From contig CAVZMO010000011.1 in the NCBI GenBank assembly GCA_963776195.1, forward strand, positions 1 through 64,000: a DNA stretch of 64,000 bases, read 5' to 3'. Every line of letters begins with the position of its first letter. Position 1 is the stretch's first letter. The DNA is from CAVZMO01 sp963776195 (GTDB lineage: Bacteria > Nitrospirota > Thermodesulfovibrionia > Thermodesulfovibrionales > SM23-35). Positions 46,223 to 53,654 of this stretch are shown in pieces. Under the pieces are notes generated by a model, which did not search any database, was not told where the DNA came from, and saw only the letters and a list, made by a program, of their open reading frames with translations. Both the position numbers and the translations under genes were made by a program.

Positions 46223-46864
46223 TCAGCCCCGGATACCTTTCAAAGGACACTCATCACAGAGAGGTTTTTCCCGCTTGCAATATGTTTTACCCACTCTTAC
46301 AAAAAGGGCGTGATATTCATTAAAGAGCCTCATATTCTTATCCAGAGCAGAATGGAATAAATCCTGAAATTCCTCATACGGTTTCCCATAGTCCATAATC
46401 CCGTGCCTTGAGAGGACCCTTTTTGTATAAGCATCTATGACAAAGAAAGGTTTTTCAAGGGCGTAAAGGAGAATCGAATCAGCCGTCTCGGGCCCGATAC
46501 CGTTGACCTGTAAAAGTTCCTTCCTGATTGAATCCATCTCCTCTTTCTTCATCTTTTCGATGCTCCCGGAATAGGAATTCATAAGGAAATCAATAAATGC
46601 TTTGAGCCTCATTGCCTTGATATTGAAATATCCTGCAGGTCTTATCAGCTCCGAAAGTTTCTTGGCGGGCATTTCGTAAATGACCTTTGCCGAAAGGGCT
46701 TTATGCTTTTTAAGGTTCCCGATAGCTTTTTCCACATTCGACCAGTTTGTATTCTGCGTGAGGATAGCGCCGACCGCCACTTCAAAAGGCGTATCGCCGG
46801 GCCACCAGTGCTGGGGGCCAAACGTTTGATATAAACGGTGATATATTTCAAGCGACACGTTCAT
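46223..46864 (-). CDS. Endonuclease III-superfamily DNA glycosylase
   Basis: 213 residues. The helix-hairpin-helix is LLQVNGIGPETADSILLYA, the catalytic Asp lies in FFVIDAYTKRVLSRHG and the C-terminus has a four-cysteine iron-sulphur loop (C-x6-C-x2-C-x5-C, CKREKPLCDECPL). The position of the EndoIII catalytic lysine in the hairpin is Glu here (GPETA instead of GRKTA). The protein may thus be a monofunctional glycosylase, for instance of the 3-methyladenine (MagIII-like) type, rather than a true Nth. It removes damaged bases in base excision repair. It is upstream of uvrB in a probable operon. Confidence 0.88.
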   Translation of the reverse strand: MNVSLEIYHRLYQTFGPQHWWPGDTPFEVAVGAILTQNTNWSNVEKAIGNLKKHKALSAKVIYEMPAKKLSELIRPAGYFNIKAMRLKAFIDFLMNSYSGSIEKMKKEEMDSIRKELLQVNGIGPETADSILLYALEKPFFVIDAYTKRVLSRHGIMDYGKPYEEFQDLFHSALDKNMRLFNEYHALFVRVGKTYCKREKPLCDECPLKGIRG

Positions 46865-46997
46865 AGTTTTATTTTACACCAAAAATCTTTATTTCCATTG
46901 ATCGGCGTCATGACCTTTTCGACTTGTTTACAGAACAGTAAATTGCCTATAATAACTATCTAACTCGAATTTTAATATTTGAGAATACGGAGGAGAA

Positions 46998-47498
46998 ATG
47001 CTGATCAGGGGTAGGGTCTGGAAGTTTGGCAACGACGTGGATACGGATGCAATCATACCCGCGAGGTATCTGAATACGTCTGATCCGAAAGAACTCGCAA
47101 AACATGTGATGGAAGACGCCGACAGGGATTTCCCGAATAAGATGAAGGCCGGTGATATTCTTGTTGCCGGTAAAAACTTCGGCTGCGGTTCTTCAAGAGA
47201 GCACGCTCCGATTGCGATAAAGGCATCGGGCATTCAGGCGGTGATCGCAAAGAGTTTTGCGAGGATATTTTATCGCAATGCTTTTAATATCGGGCTTCCC
47301 ATCTTCGAATCCCCTGATGCGGCGGAGAAGATCAGGGAGACCGACGAAATAGCAATCGATGCGGATAACGGCATAATAAAGAACTTAACGACACATGAAG
47401 AATACAAAGCCAATCCGATCCCGCCCTTTATGCAGGAGTTGATTGATGCGGGCGGGTTAATCGAGTGGACGAAGAAGAAGTTAGTCGCGAAGAACTAA
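46998..47498 (+). CDS. leuD: 3-isopropylmalate dehydratase small subunit
   Basis: 166 residues, matching the short LeuD/HACN small-subunit type. Conserved parts are GNDVDTDAIIPARYLNTSDP near the start, FGCGSSREHAPIAIKASGIQAVIAKSFARIFYRNAFNIGLP, and TDEIAID. With a large subunit (not in this window) it isomerises 2-isopropylmalate in leucine synthesis, or a related substrate such as homoaconitate. The ATG follows GGAGGAGAA. The dehydrogenase gene for the next step lies 76 bases downstream. Confidence 0.93.
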   Translation: MLIRGRVWKFGNDVDTDAIIPARYLNTSDPKELAKHVMEDADRDFPNKMKAGDILVAGKNFGCGSSREHAPIAIKASGIQAVIAKSFARIFYRNAFNIGLPIFESPDAAEKIRETDEIAIDADNGIIKNLTTHEEYKANPIPPFMQELIDAGGLIEWTKKKLVAKN

Positions 47499-47574
47499 GA
47501 ACCTTTCCTTTTTCTCCCTCCACGAATCGTAGACTTGCCGGGGGGAGGCTGGCGGGATCAGAGGAGAACAATAT

Positions 47575-48650
47575 ATGAAATCTTATAATATTGCTGTTAT
47601 ACCGGGAGATGGGACAGGACCGGAAGTTATTCGAGAGGGCATTAAGGTATTGGACGTTGTCTCTGCCCGGTTCGGGATCAAATTCAATTTCCATTATTAT
47701 GATTTCGGAGGGGCGCGGTATTTAAAGACCGGTGAGGTATTGCCGGAAGGCGCTATAGAAGAGCTGAAGAAATACAGCGCAATCTATCTCGGCGCGATAG
47801 GACATCCCGAGGTGAAGCCCGGCATACTCGAGAAGGGGATCCTCTTGAGATTGAGGTTTGAGCTCGATCAGTACATAAATCTAAGGCCGGTCAAACTATA
47901 TCCCGGCGTTGACTGCCCTTTGAAGAGTAAGAAACCCGAGGATATCGATTTTGTCGTTGTGAGAGAAAATACCGAGGGGTTGTACACGGGATGCAGGAGG
48001 GGTGTTGAAAAAAGGGACACCCGATGAAGTCGCGACGCAGGAGTCTATCAACACGAGAAAGGGCGTTGAACGGTGTATCCGGTTTGCATTTGAATATTGC
48101 AGGAAGAGAAATAAGGCCAAAAAGCTTACCCTATGCGGCAAGACCAATGTCCTTACCTATGCCTTCGACCTCTGGGAAAGGGCATTCTACGAAGTGGCGA
48201 AGCAATATCCCGATATAAAGGTCGATTATGCGCATGTGGATGCGACAACCATGTGGTTTGTAAAGAACCCGGAATGGTTTGATGTTATCGTGACGGACAA
48301 TATGTTCGGAGACATTATTACGGACCTCGGGGCTATGATACAAGGCGGGAATGGGTATCGCCGCCGGTGGAAACATTAACCCTGAGGGCGTCTCTATGTT
48401 CGAGCCCATCGGAGGTTCAGCGCCGAAATATACAGGTCAGAATGTGGTGAATCCCTTGGCCGCAATCTGTGCTGCAGGGATGATGCTTGAACAAATCGGA
48501 GAGGACAAAGCAGGAAAGCTTATCGAAAGAGCTGCTATAGAGGTGACAGGGAAACATCTTAAGAGTCTTGCTGCCGGAAAGATGGGATACAGTACGACCG
48601 AAGTCGGTGACCTTGTTGCAAAGTATGTGTCCGACCTCAAGCTCGATTGA
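47575..48650 (+). pseudogene. leuB: Isocitrate/isopropylmalate dehydrogenase, two +1 frameshifts
   Basis: The three frames together give a full decarboxylating dehydrogenase. Frame one (47575-about 47990) has IPGDGTGPEVIREG, LGAIGHPEVKPG, LRPVKLYPG and VVRENTEGLYTG. One extra base near 47993 leads to VLKKGTPDEVATQESINTRKGVER, KTNVLTYAFDLWERAF and VIVTDNMFGDIITDLGAMIQGG. One extra A near 48350 leads to MGIAAGGNINPEGVSMFEPIGGSAPKYTGQ and the normal C-terminus. Removing one base at each site restores about 358 codons. Both sites are in highly conserved parts and not in long homopolymers. Sequence error or a recent double mutation are the two readings. Confidence 0.85.
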
Positions 48651-48675
48651 CAAAACACCCCTCTATTTTGATATA
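48647..48675 (+). promoter_or_regulatory. Promoter of damaged tRNA-Asn copy 1
   Basis: TTGACA (48647-48652) and GATATA (48670-48675) are 17 bases apart and lie just before the tRNA-like sequence at 48688. The -35 overlaps the leuB stop. The intact tRNA-Asn has a very similar pair at 48820-48847, suggesting duplication of the whole unit. Confidence 0.55.
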
Positions 48676-48687
48676 AAAAAAGACTAT

Positions 48688-48780
48688 TCCCGGGTAGCTC
48701 AGTCGGCAGAGTCCCGAAAGTGTTCGGGATTAACCACCCCGACCTGCTGGATGGTGTGAGACCCTCTTCAGGAGTCGTCT
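48688..48780 (+). pseudogene. Damaged tRNA-Asn copy with palindrome in the anticodon arm
   Basis: The 5' half matches the intact tRNA-Asn at 48870: acceptor TCCCGGG and D arm TAGCTCAGTCGGCAGAG. The 5' strand of the anticodon stem and part of the loop are then replaced by TCCCGAAAGTGTTCGGGA, and TTAACCACCC resumes. The following sequence no longer forms the T arm and acceptor 3' strand. It cannot fold as a tRNA. It keeps its own promoter. Confidence 0.7.
48712..48729. repeat. Palindrome inside damaged tRNA-Asn copy 1
   Basis: TCCCGAAAGTGTTCGGGA is a near-perfect palindrome of the same family as that at 43140. It starts exactly where the anticodon stem should begin, after the D-arm bases GGCAGAG. 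Confidence 0.7.
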
Positions 48781-48819
48781 TTCAATAAACTTATGGGACA
48801 GCCTGAGTGTTTCATTTGA

Positions 48820-48847
48820 TTGACAAAAAGCAGTACGATTTGATATA
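48820..48847 (+). promoter_or_regulatory. Promoter of tRNA-Asn
   Basis: TTGACA (48820-48825) and GATATA (48842-48847) with 16 bases between them, 22 bases before the tRNA 5' end. Confidence 0.6.
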
Positions 48848-48869
48848 AAAAGTATTCACTTATCTCTAC

Positions 48870-48945
48870 TCCCGGGTAGCTCAGCCGGCAGAGCAGGTGG
48901 CTGTTAACCACCCTGTCGGGGGTTCGAATCCCTCCCCGGGAGCCA
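48870..48945 (+). tRNA. tRNA-Asn (anticodon GTT)
   Basis: A complete 76-base cloverleaf. The acceptor is TCCCGGG/CCCGGGA and the D arm contains GCTCAGCCGGCAGAGC. The anticodon stem GGTGG/CCACC has loop CTGTTAA (anticodon GTT), and the T arm is GGGGG-TTCGAAT-CCCTC. The discriminator G is followed by encoded CCA. It lies between two damaged copies of itself. Confidence 0.95.
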
Positions 48946-48972
48946 CTAACTTTAAGCTGATAAATCTTGTTA

Positions 48973-50069
48973 CTAATCAGTTCATAAGTAAAGCCTCATT
49001 ATGGTATACTATGAGGCATGAGAGAAACAGATGGGAGGAAACTGAAGCATGATGTTCTGGAAGCACTGCGGATACGGGCGGTGCGACAAATAGAATATGG
49101 CGAGAGTCCCGAAGTTATCATAAAGGCATTGGGAATGAATCGACGGACTATCTACAAATGGATAGCGCTATATCGTGAACGGGGGATAAGTGGTCTAAAG
49201 GCGGCACCTCTTTTAGGGCGGCCATTAAGGTTGAGTGGTGTTATGCTGAGGTGGATATTCAAGACAGTGACGACGAAGAACCCTTTGCAGTTGAAATTTC
49301 CATTTGCACTGTGGACACGAGAAATGGTGAGAGACCTTATTGAAAAACAATATGGCATAAAGCTGAGTGTGGTATCCATAGGACGATTACTCAGGAAGCT
49401 GGGACTCAGCTGCCAGAAGCCGTTAATGAGGGCATTCCAGCAGGATCCAGTATTAGTGCAGCAGTGGATAGAAGAAGATTACCCTAAGATAAAGCAATTG
49501 GCGCGCCGGCAAAAGGCGGAAATTTATTTTGAAGATGAAGCAGGAATTAGATCGGATCATCATTTTGGGACAACGTGGGGCATGAAGGGGGCAACACCGA
49601 TAGTAAAAACAACTGGCGCCCGATTCTCTGTGAATATGATTTCAGCTATCACTGCAAAGGGAAAGATGAAATTTATGACCTATTCCGGAAAAATGAAAGC
49701 ACCGGTATTTTGTGAGTTTTTAAAACGGCTTATCCATAATGTCACAACAAAGATATTTCTTGTTCTCGATGGTCACCCGGTGCATCGATCATCACAGGTA
49801 AAGAAATTTGTGCAATCGACGAAAGGGAAGCTTCGTCTTTTTTATCTTCCTCCGTATTCCCCGGAACTGAACCCTGATGAGCTTGTATGGAACAACGTGA
49901 AAAGTAAAATTGGACGTTCATCAATCAATGGTCCAGATGACTTTCAAGAGAAAGTGCGCTTTTACCTTAAATCCCTCCAGCGCAATCCAGATAAAATATG
50001 CGGGTTCTTCAGAGAACCTAATCTTAGGTATGCGGCCTAATTATGGGGCTTTACTTATGACCCCCTTAG
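48973..50069 (+). mobile_element. IS630-family insertion sequence
   Basis: The element is bounded by TA on each side (48971-48972 and 50070-50071), the target duplication of IS630/Tc1-type elements. The terminal inverted repeats are imperfect: the left end reads CTAATCAGTTCATAAGTAAA and the right end, reversed, CTAAGGGGGTCATAAGTAAA. Both continue with GCC and a CAT-rich tail. About 1.1 kb long with a single transposase gene. It sits just before the third tRNA-Asn-like copy. Confidence 0.85.
49018..50040 (+). CDS. IS630-family transposase
   Basis: 340 residues, intact. The N-terminal helix-turn-helix has PEVIIKALGMNRRTIYKWIALYRERG, a second HTH/arm follows, and the DDE catalytic domain is clear: EIYFEDEAGIRSD, FLVLDGHPVHRSSQVKKF and LPPYSPELNPDELVWNNVKSK. 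It cuts and joins the ends at TA sites. The stop overlaps the right inverted repeat. Confidence 0.93.
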   Translation: MRETDGRKLKHDVLEALRIRAVRQIEYGESPEVIIKALGMNRRTIYKWIALYRERGISGLKAAPLLGRPLRLSGVMLRWIFKTVTTKNPLQLKFPFALWTREMVRDLIEKQYGIKLSVVSIGRLLRKLGLSCQKPLMRAFQQDPVLVQQWIEEDYPKIKQLARRQKAEIYFEDEAGIRSDHHFGTTWGMKGATPIVKTTGARFSVNMISAITAKGKMKFMTYSGKMKAPVFCEFLKRLIHNVTTKIFLVLDGHPVHRSSQVKKFVQSTKGKLRLFYLPPYSPELNPDELVWNNVKSKIGRSSINGPDDFQEKVRFYLKSLQRNPDKICGFFREPNLRYAA

Positions 50070-50090
50070 TATATACGAAGCTCCATTTTC

Positions 50091-50161
50091 AGTCGGCAGA
50101 GTCCCGAAGGTATTCGGGATTAACCACCCTGTCGGGGGTTCGAATCCCTCCCCGGGAGCCA
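50091..50161 (+). pseudogene. Damaged tRNA-Asn copy 2 (3' part) with palindrome
   Basis: Begins within the D arm (AGTCGGCAGAG). TCCCGAAGGTATTCGGGA then replaces the 5' side of the anticodon arm. The intact 3' part follows (TTAACCACCC, T arm GGGGG-TTCGAAT-CCCTC, CCCGGGA, G, CCA). The acceptor 5' strand is absent. The last 46 bases match the intact tRNA-Asn and its first trailing bases. Confidence 0.75.
50102..50119. repeat. Palindrome inside damaged tRNA-Asn copy 2
   Basis: TCCCGAAGGTATTCGGGA, same family and same position in the tRNA as the element at 48712. Confidence 0.7.
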
Positions 50162-50524
50162 CTAAAACCCTTTGATATCAGTAAGATAGCTCTCAGAACT
50201 CTGCATATCTACCGTCACCATACCGTCACCGGCATACCATCTATTATGGGGCGTGAGTAACAGGAAGGCTCTTTTGGTCTGTGTGCGTTGAGTTCTCTTA
50301 GAAATATGGATAGCAACCTTTTCTCCTAATGTTTCAGCGAGAGGCTTGTCTCAATCGTAAATACACCGCACAGAAAGGCGCGGGCGCAAAAGATTTTGTT
50401 CTCGCTCACTCCTTCCTGAAATCCACAATTTAAACTTTTCAATGGCGATACAAGACTCCCGCCCGAAATGAATATACGGAATAACGGCCAGAAATCAGTT
50501 TAGACAGTTTGTTACCATATAATT
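50162..50524. other. Non-coding stretch after damaged tRNA-Asn
   Basis: No gene is supported. The direct repeat ACCGTCACC occurs twice near 50210-50232. No integrase or recombinase frame was seen, so there is no support for an integrative element using the tRNA. Confidence 0.5.
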
Positions 50525-51190
50525 ATGCAATTACCTTCCATAGGTATGAAGAAAGAAAAGGAATCTCTCTATCGATGGGCATACGCTCTTGCTGTTATTA
50601 CTATTTTATACAATATCCTTGAAGGTTTAGTATCTATATACTTCGGTATAGAGGATGAAGCTCTGGCTCTCTTTGGCTTTGGCCTGGACTCATTTGTCGA
50701 AGTTATCTCCGGTGTTGGTATCTGGCATATGATAAAAAGAATTAAAAGAAATTATGAATCTAACGCCGACCATTTTGAAAGGCAGGCACTCAAAATTACA
50801 GGAACAGCTTTCTATATTCTCTCAATAGGTCTTGTAGCAACAGCTCTGATAAATATTTCTCAGGGGCATAAACCCGAAAGCACCTTTTGGGGAATAGTCA
50901 TATCTTTGATATCAATTGTTACTATGTGGCTCTTGATACATTACAAAATCAAGGTGGGGAAACAGCTTGATTCTCAAGCAATTATTGCAGATGCCAATTG
51001 CACGAAAGCCTGTCTGTATCTTTCAATAGTTCTTCTTTTATCAAGTGGAGGATATGAACTGACAGGAATTGGAGGGCTTGACTCTATTGGTGCAATTTTT
51101 ATTGCTGGTCTTTCATTTAAAGAAGGTCGTGAATCGTTCCAAAAAGCCAAAGGATTATCCTGTAGCTGTCAAGGTAATTGTCAAGAGTAA
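50525..51190 (+). CDS. Cation transporter, CDF-like
   Basis: 221 residues with about five or six membrane helices. LALFGFGLDSFVEVISGVGIW matches the second-helix metal site of cation diffusion facilitators, and SQAIIADANCTKACLYLSIVLLLSSGGY matches the fifth, with aspartate and cysteine in place of the usual His/Asp pair. The C-terminus is cysteine-rich (CSCQGNCQE). The usual cytoplasmic domain is lacking. Probably a divalent metal or heavy-metal exporter; the metal is unknown. The start may instead be the ATG at 50546. Confidence 0.75.
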   Translation: MQLPSIGMKKEKESLYRWAYALAVITILYNILEGLVSIYFGIEDEALALFGFGLDSFVEVISGVGIWHMIKRIKRNYESNADHFERQALKITGTAFYILSIGLVATALINISQGHKPESTFWGIVISLISIVTMWLLIHYKIKVGKQLDSQAIIADANCTKACLYLSIVLLLSSGGYELTGIGGLDSIGAIFIAGLSFKEGRESFQKAKGLSCSCQGNCQE

Positions 51191-51432
51191 AAACTGATAA
51201 TCGAGATAATACAGCAGTATTTGAATTGAATATCACTTACCGCAGACAGACATGTGGTATTGTTTCCTTCTCCATCCTTTAGCGCTATGGTCTCCAAGGA
51301 AACATAGAATGAAGTTCCATCTTTTTTGAGGAGCTTTAGTTCGCAAGTCTGTTTCGTACCGGGCGAAAAAACTTTCTTACGATGCGTGTGAAATTCATCC
51401 CGAAAATCAGGCTCAATAAAGACATTAAAGGG
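51181..51432 (-). pseudogene. PAS-domain fragment
   Basis: On the minus strand the frame reads FIEPDFRDEFHTHRKKVFS, then QTCELKLLKKDGTSFYVSLE and a GEGNNTTCLSAVSDI tail, the second half of a PAS domain as found in sensor kinases. It has no start codon, an upstream stop at about 51435, and ends at a TGA shortly after the domain. It overlaps the C-terminus of the 128-residue frame at 51336 in another reading frame. Confidence 0.6.
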
Positions 51433-51722
51433 TCATCTTTAAAAGCCTCTTCTGCTATTTCATATCCCACACGTATTCTTTCCTTAATAGTGCCTTGAGA
51501 AAAATCGAGAGTGTCACCTAAATCATTGGCTGGTTCGATTAATACTGAATTGAAGGCCTTGTAAACCTCAGTTTGATTGTCATCCTTATAGAGATCGATA
51601 CCATGCTTTTTGGCTTGTTCAACAAGATTATTTATCTTAAGAAAGAAATTTACATCTGATCTGAATATTTCATTGATGGTAATGTCAGTTAGCGACCTTT
51701 TCGCAATGGGGACGAACAGCAT
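51336..51722 (-). CDS. Hypothetical protein, possibly truncated
   Basis: 128 residues, not recognised. The first 95 (ITINEIFRSDVNFFLKINNL, AFNSVLIEPANDLGDTLDF) look like a soluble helical protein. The last 33 are encoded over the PAS fragment in a different frame, so the natural C-terminus is probably lost and the gene may be a chimera produced by a deletion. Confidence 0.35.
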   Translation of the reverse strand: MLFVPIAKRSLTDITINEIFRSDVNFFLKINNLVEQAKKHGIDLYKDDNQTEVYKAFNSVLIEPANDLGDTLDFSQGTIKERIRVGYEIAEEAFKDDPLMSLLSLIFGMNFTRIVRKFFRPVRNRLAN

Positions 51723-51839
51723 CGTCTTGACTCAAGGTTTCTGTGAGCAGGTTGCCCTGTGATGAACACCTGATAACCCTCACTTCGGACATCTCATCGA
51801 CTGCGTTGGTTACGGGGTGATCTTCCCCCAACTTTTGTG

Positions 51840-51863
51840 TAGTGTGCTATTTGTGGTACACTA
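51840..51863. promoter_or_regulatory. Operator-like palindrome of the toxin-antitoxin pair
   Basis: TAGTGT and ACACTA form inverted arms around 12 bases, ending 23 bases before the antitoxin ATG. Ribbon-helix-helix antitoxins usually bind such palindromes to repress their own operon; that is inferred here. Confidence 0.45.
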
Positions 51864-51886
51864 TAGAAAAGAGAAGGGAGGTATTT

Positions 51887-52114
51887 ATGCCTACTAAGAA
51901 ACCACGCATAAATGTCGTTTTGACTCCGCGTATTTATGCTGATGTGCAGACGCTTTCAGAAGCGAGAGGTCTTTCGATGTCTTCTGTTGTCGAGGATCTA
52001 ATCGAGGATGCGCTGGAGATTCAGGAGGACATGGCTTTGGTTGCGCTTGCAGATGAGAGGAAGAAATCTCTCAAGAAGTCGGAGCTTGTTTCTCATAAAA
52101 AGGCCTGGAGTTGA
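51887..52114 (+). CDS. Ribbon-helix-helix antitoxin
   Basis: 75 residues from the ATG at 51887, which follows GGGAGGTATTT. The N-terminal KPRINVVLTPRIYADVQTLSEARGLS gives the beta-strand and first helix of a CopG-type ribbon-helix-helix DNA-binding domain. The acidic and then basic C-terminus (EDLIEDALEIQED, ADERKKSLKKSEL) is expected to wrap the toxin. It is followed after one base by the toxin gene. Confidence 0.8.
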   Translation: MPTKKPRINVVLTPRIYADVQTLSEARGLSMSSVVEDLIEDALEIQEDMALVALADERKKSLKKSELVSHKKAWS

Positions 52115-52115
52115 A

Positions 52116-52397
52116 GTGCCGTTTACTATCGTCTATCACAGGGAAGTAGTGAAAAATGATATCCCGGCGTTGCCAGCTGCTATGAAAGTGCGGATAAAGA
52201 GTGCGATCGAAATAAAGCTCACCATGTATCCTGAACAGTATGCCTTGCCTTTGAGGAGGACGCTGAAGGGATACTGGAAGCTCCGCGTCGGCGACTACCG
52301 TGTTATTTTTGAATTCGATCGCTCGATGATCATAGTTCTTGGTATCGGCCACCGGAAGGACATCTACAATCGAATGAAGAACCGCATCGGTGTCTAA
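52116..52397 (+). CDS. RelE/ParE-family toxin
   Basis: 93 residues from the GTG at 52116. The RelE fold is shown by FTIVYHREVVKNDIPALP, the central LRRTLKGYWKLRVGDYRVIFEF and the final VLGIGHRKDIYNRM with the usual His-Arg-x-x-x-Tyr. RelE-like members cut mRNA on the ribosome and ParE-like ones poison gyrase; which applies here is uncertain. Only one base separates it from the antitoxin stop, and the pair forms a type II module. Confidence 0.83.
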   Translation: MPFTIVYHREVVKNDIPALPAAMKVRIKSAIEIKLTMYPEQYALPLRRTLKGYWKLRVGDYRVIFEFDRSMIIVLGIGHRKDIYNRMKNRIGV

Positions 52398-52964
52398 ATA
52401 TAGATCTCCTCTAAGTCAATATAACAACGCCGATATCGTGTTTTCGCAGACCTATGCTAACATGCAAGGGGCTTATAACCCTACAACTCAAGAATTCTTT
52501 GCCAAGCATAGATGGAGTGAAGGGATCGACTGAGCGGTGACGCTTATTCGTACTCCACATCAAACGAAAAATATCGAGTTCCCATATTTGATGAAGAAAG
52601 TGAGAAATTTTCAGAACCCCTGAAAACGTTTGTGCGTAGGTGTTATCAGTAACCTGACGTCATTATATTGCTCCGGCTCGCAACATCTCTCCAGGAAACG
52701 CGTAGTTCTCGTCGAATTCAATACCCCGCCACTCTTTAGCGATGCGTCATTGAAATGGAAAGTCACGCCACTAATCTTCTGAGTTCTGTTTAGTAGAATG
52801 GGAACAAAACAGATATAGAAAATTGATGTTTTTATCGACTTCTGTGAGAAAGCAAGACGGTCGAGGGACAAAGAATCTGCTCTCCTTCCACTTGGATGTA
52901 TCTCATCTTTAACACTATCCCTGCATTCTCAAAAATCGAGAGGGCTAACCATCGGCAAAGATTG
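52398..52964. other. Non-coding or degraded stretch
   Basis: No gene is supported. On the minus strand a frame near 52671-52740 reads EWRGIEFDENYAFPGEMLRA between stops and looks protein-like, but no family was recognised and no start exists. The region is probably degraded coding sequence. Confidence 0.4.
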
Positions 52965-53384
52965 CTATATGGCGAGGAAGAGCATGGCGAGAAGGGCGAA
53001 CACAATGCCGACACCCTGCTTGAGCGTGAACGTTTCTCTCAGGAACAGAAAGGAGAGAATAATGGTGACGAGGGGGTAGAGGGCTGTCATGGTAATGACG
53101 ACCGAGGCCTTCCCTCTGCTCACTGAATGGACGAAACAAAGCCCGCCGATTGAACCTAAGAGTCCTGCAATGAGCGCGAAGCTCATACCTTTCGGATTCA
53201 CTTCCACACTGAAATGCAGGGAAATGAGCACCAGGAAAGCGGTAATGAAAGCACCGCTTACCGTGAAAAGGTATACGGATTTCGGCGGCATCAAATTCGT
53301 CGCCAGTTTCTGAAAAAATCCCCATCCACCCCAAAAGAGGAGTGCAAGGATCGCGGTAACAACCCAGTCCGTCTGTTTCAGCAC
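52965..53384 (-). CDS. Single-unit EamA-domain membrane protein
   Basis: 139 residues with about five hydrophobic helices, one EamA repeat rather than the usual two. AILALLFWGGWGFFQKLA, YLFTVSGAFITAFLVL and the GKASVVITMTALYPLVTIILSFLFLRETFTLKQ segment are typical of the family. Single-unit members form dimers and belong to the drug/metabolite transporter superfamily. The start is GTG, with GGAGGG upstream. Confidence 0.82.
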   Translation of the reverse strand: MLKQTDWVVTAILALLFWGGWGFFQKLATNLMPPKSVYLFTVSGAFITAFLVLISLHFSVEVNPKGMSFALIAGLLGSIGGLCFVHSVSRGKASVVITMTALYPLVTIILSFLFLRETFTLKQGVGIVFALLAMLFLAI

Positions 53385-53654
53385 CTTCTGTTCCCTCCAT
53401 CCCGTGACATGCCTGCACTGTTTTTTATGCTCATTATTTAAGAAATCATATAGCTCTCAATTTTGTTCCGGAAAAGACAAGGTCATTATCATCGGATATG
53501 CAGAATTATACCATTTTTGACTTTGGCGCTTCGGGACTATGGACTCTGGCTCTGATCGGAAGACAAATGCGAAATGCTCTGATTGATTATTCTCTCTTTA
53601 CATGCTATTCTTCGTTATGGTGAAAAAGCAAATTCCGTCAGTTATCAGTCATTC

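Noticed and set aside
48870..50161. tRNA-Asn 3' duplication as attL/attR of an integrative element
   Set aside because: Only an IS630 element lies between the copies, no integrase was found, and the damaged copy also carries a palindrome at a place unrelated to normal att crossover.
52611..52871. 86-residue frame on the minus strand
   Set aside because: No ribosome binding site and no family likeness; another frame in the same place looks more protein-like but has stops.
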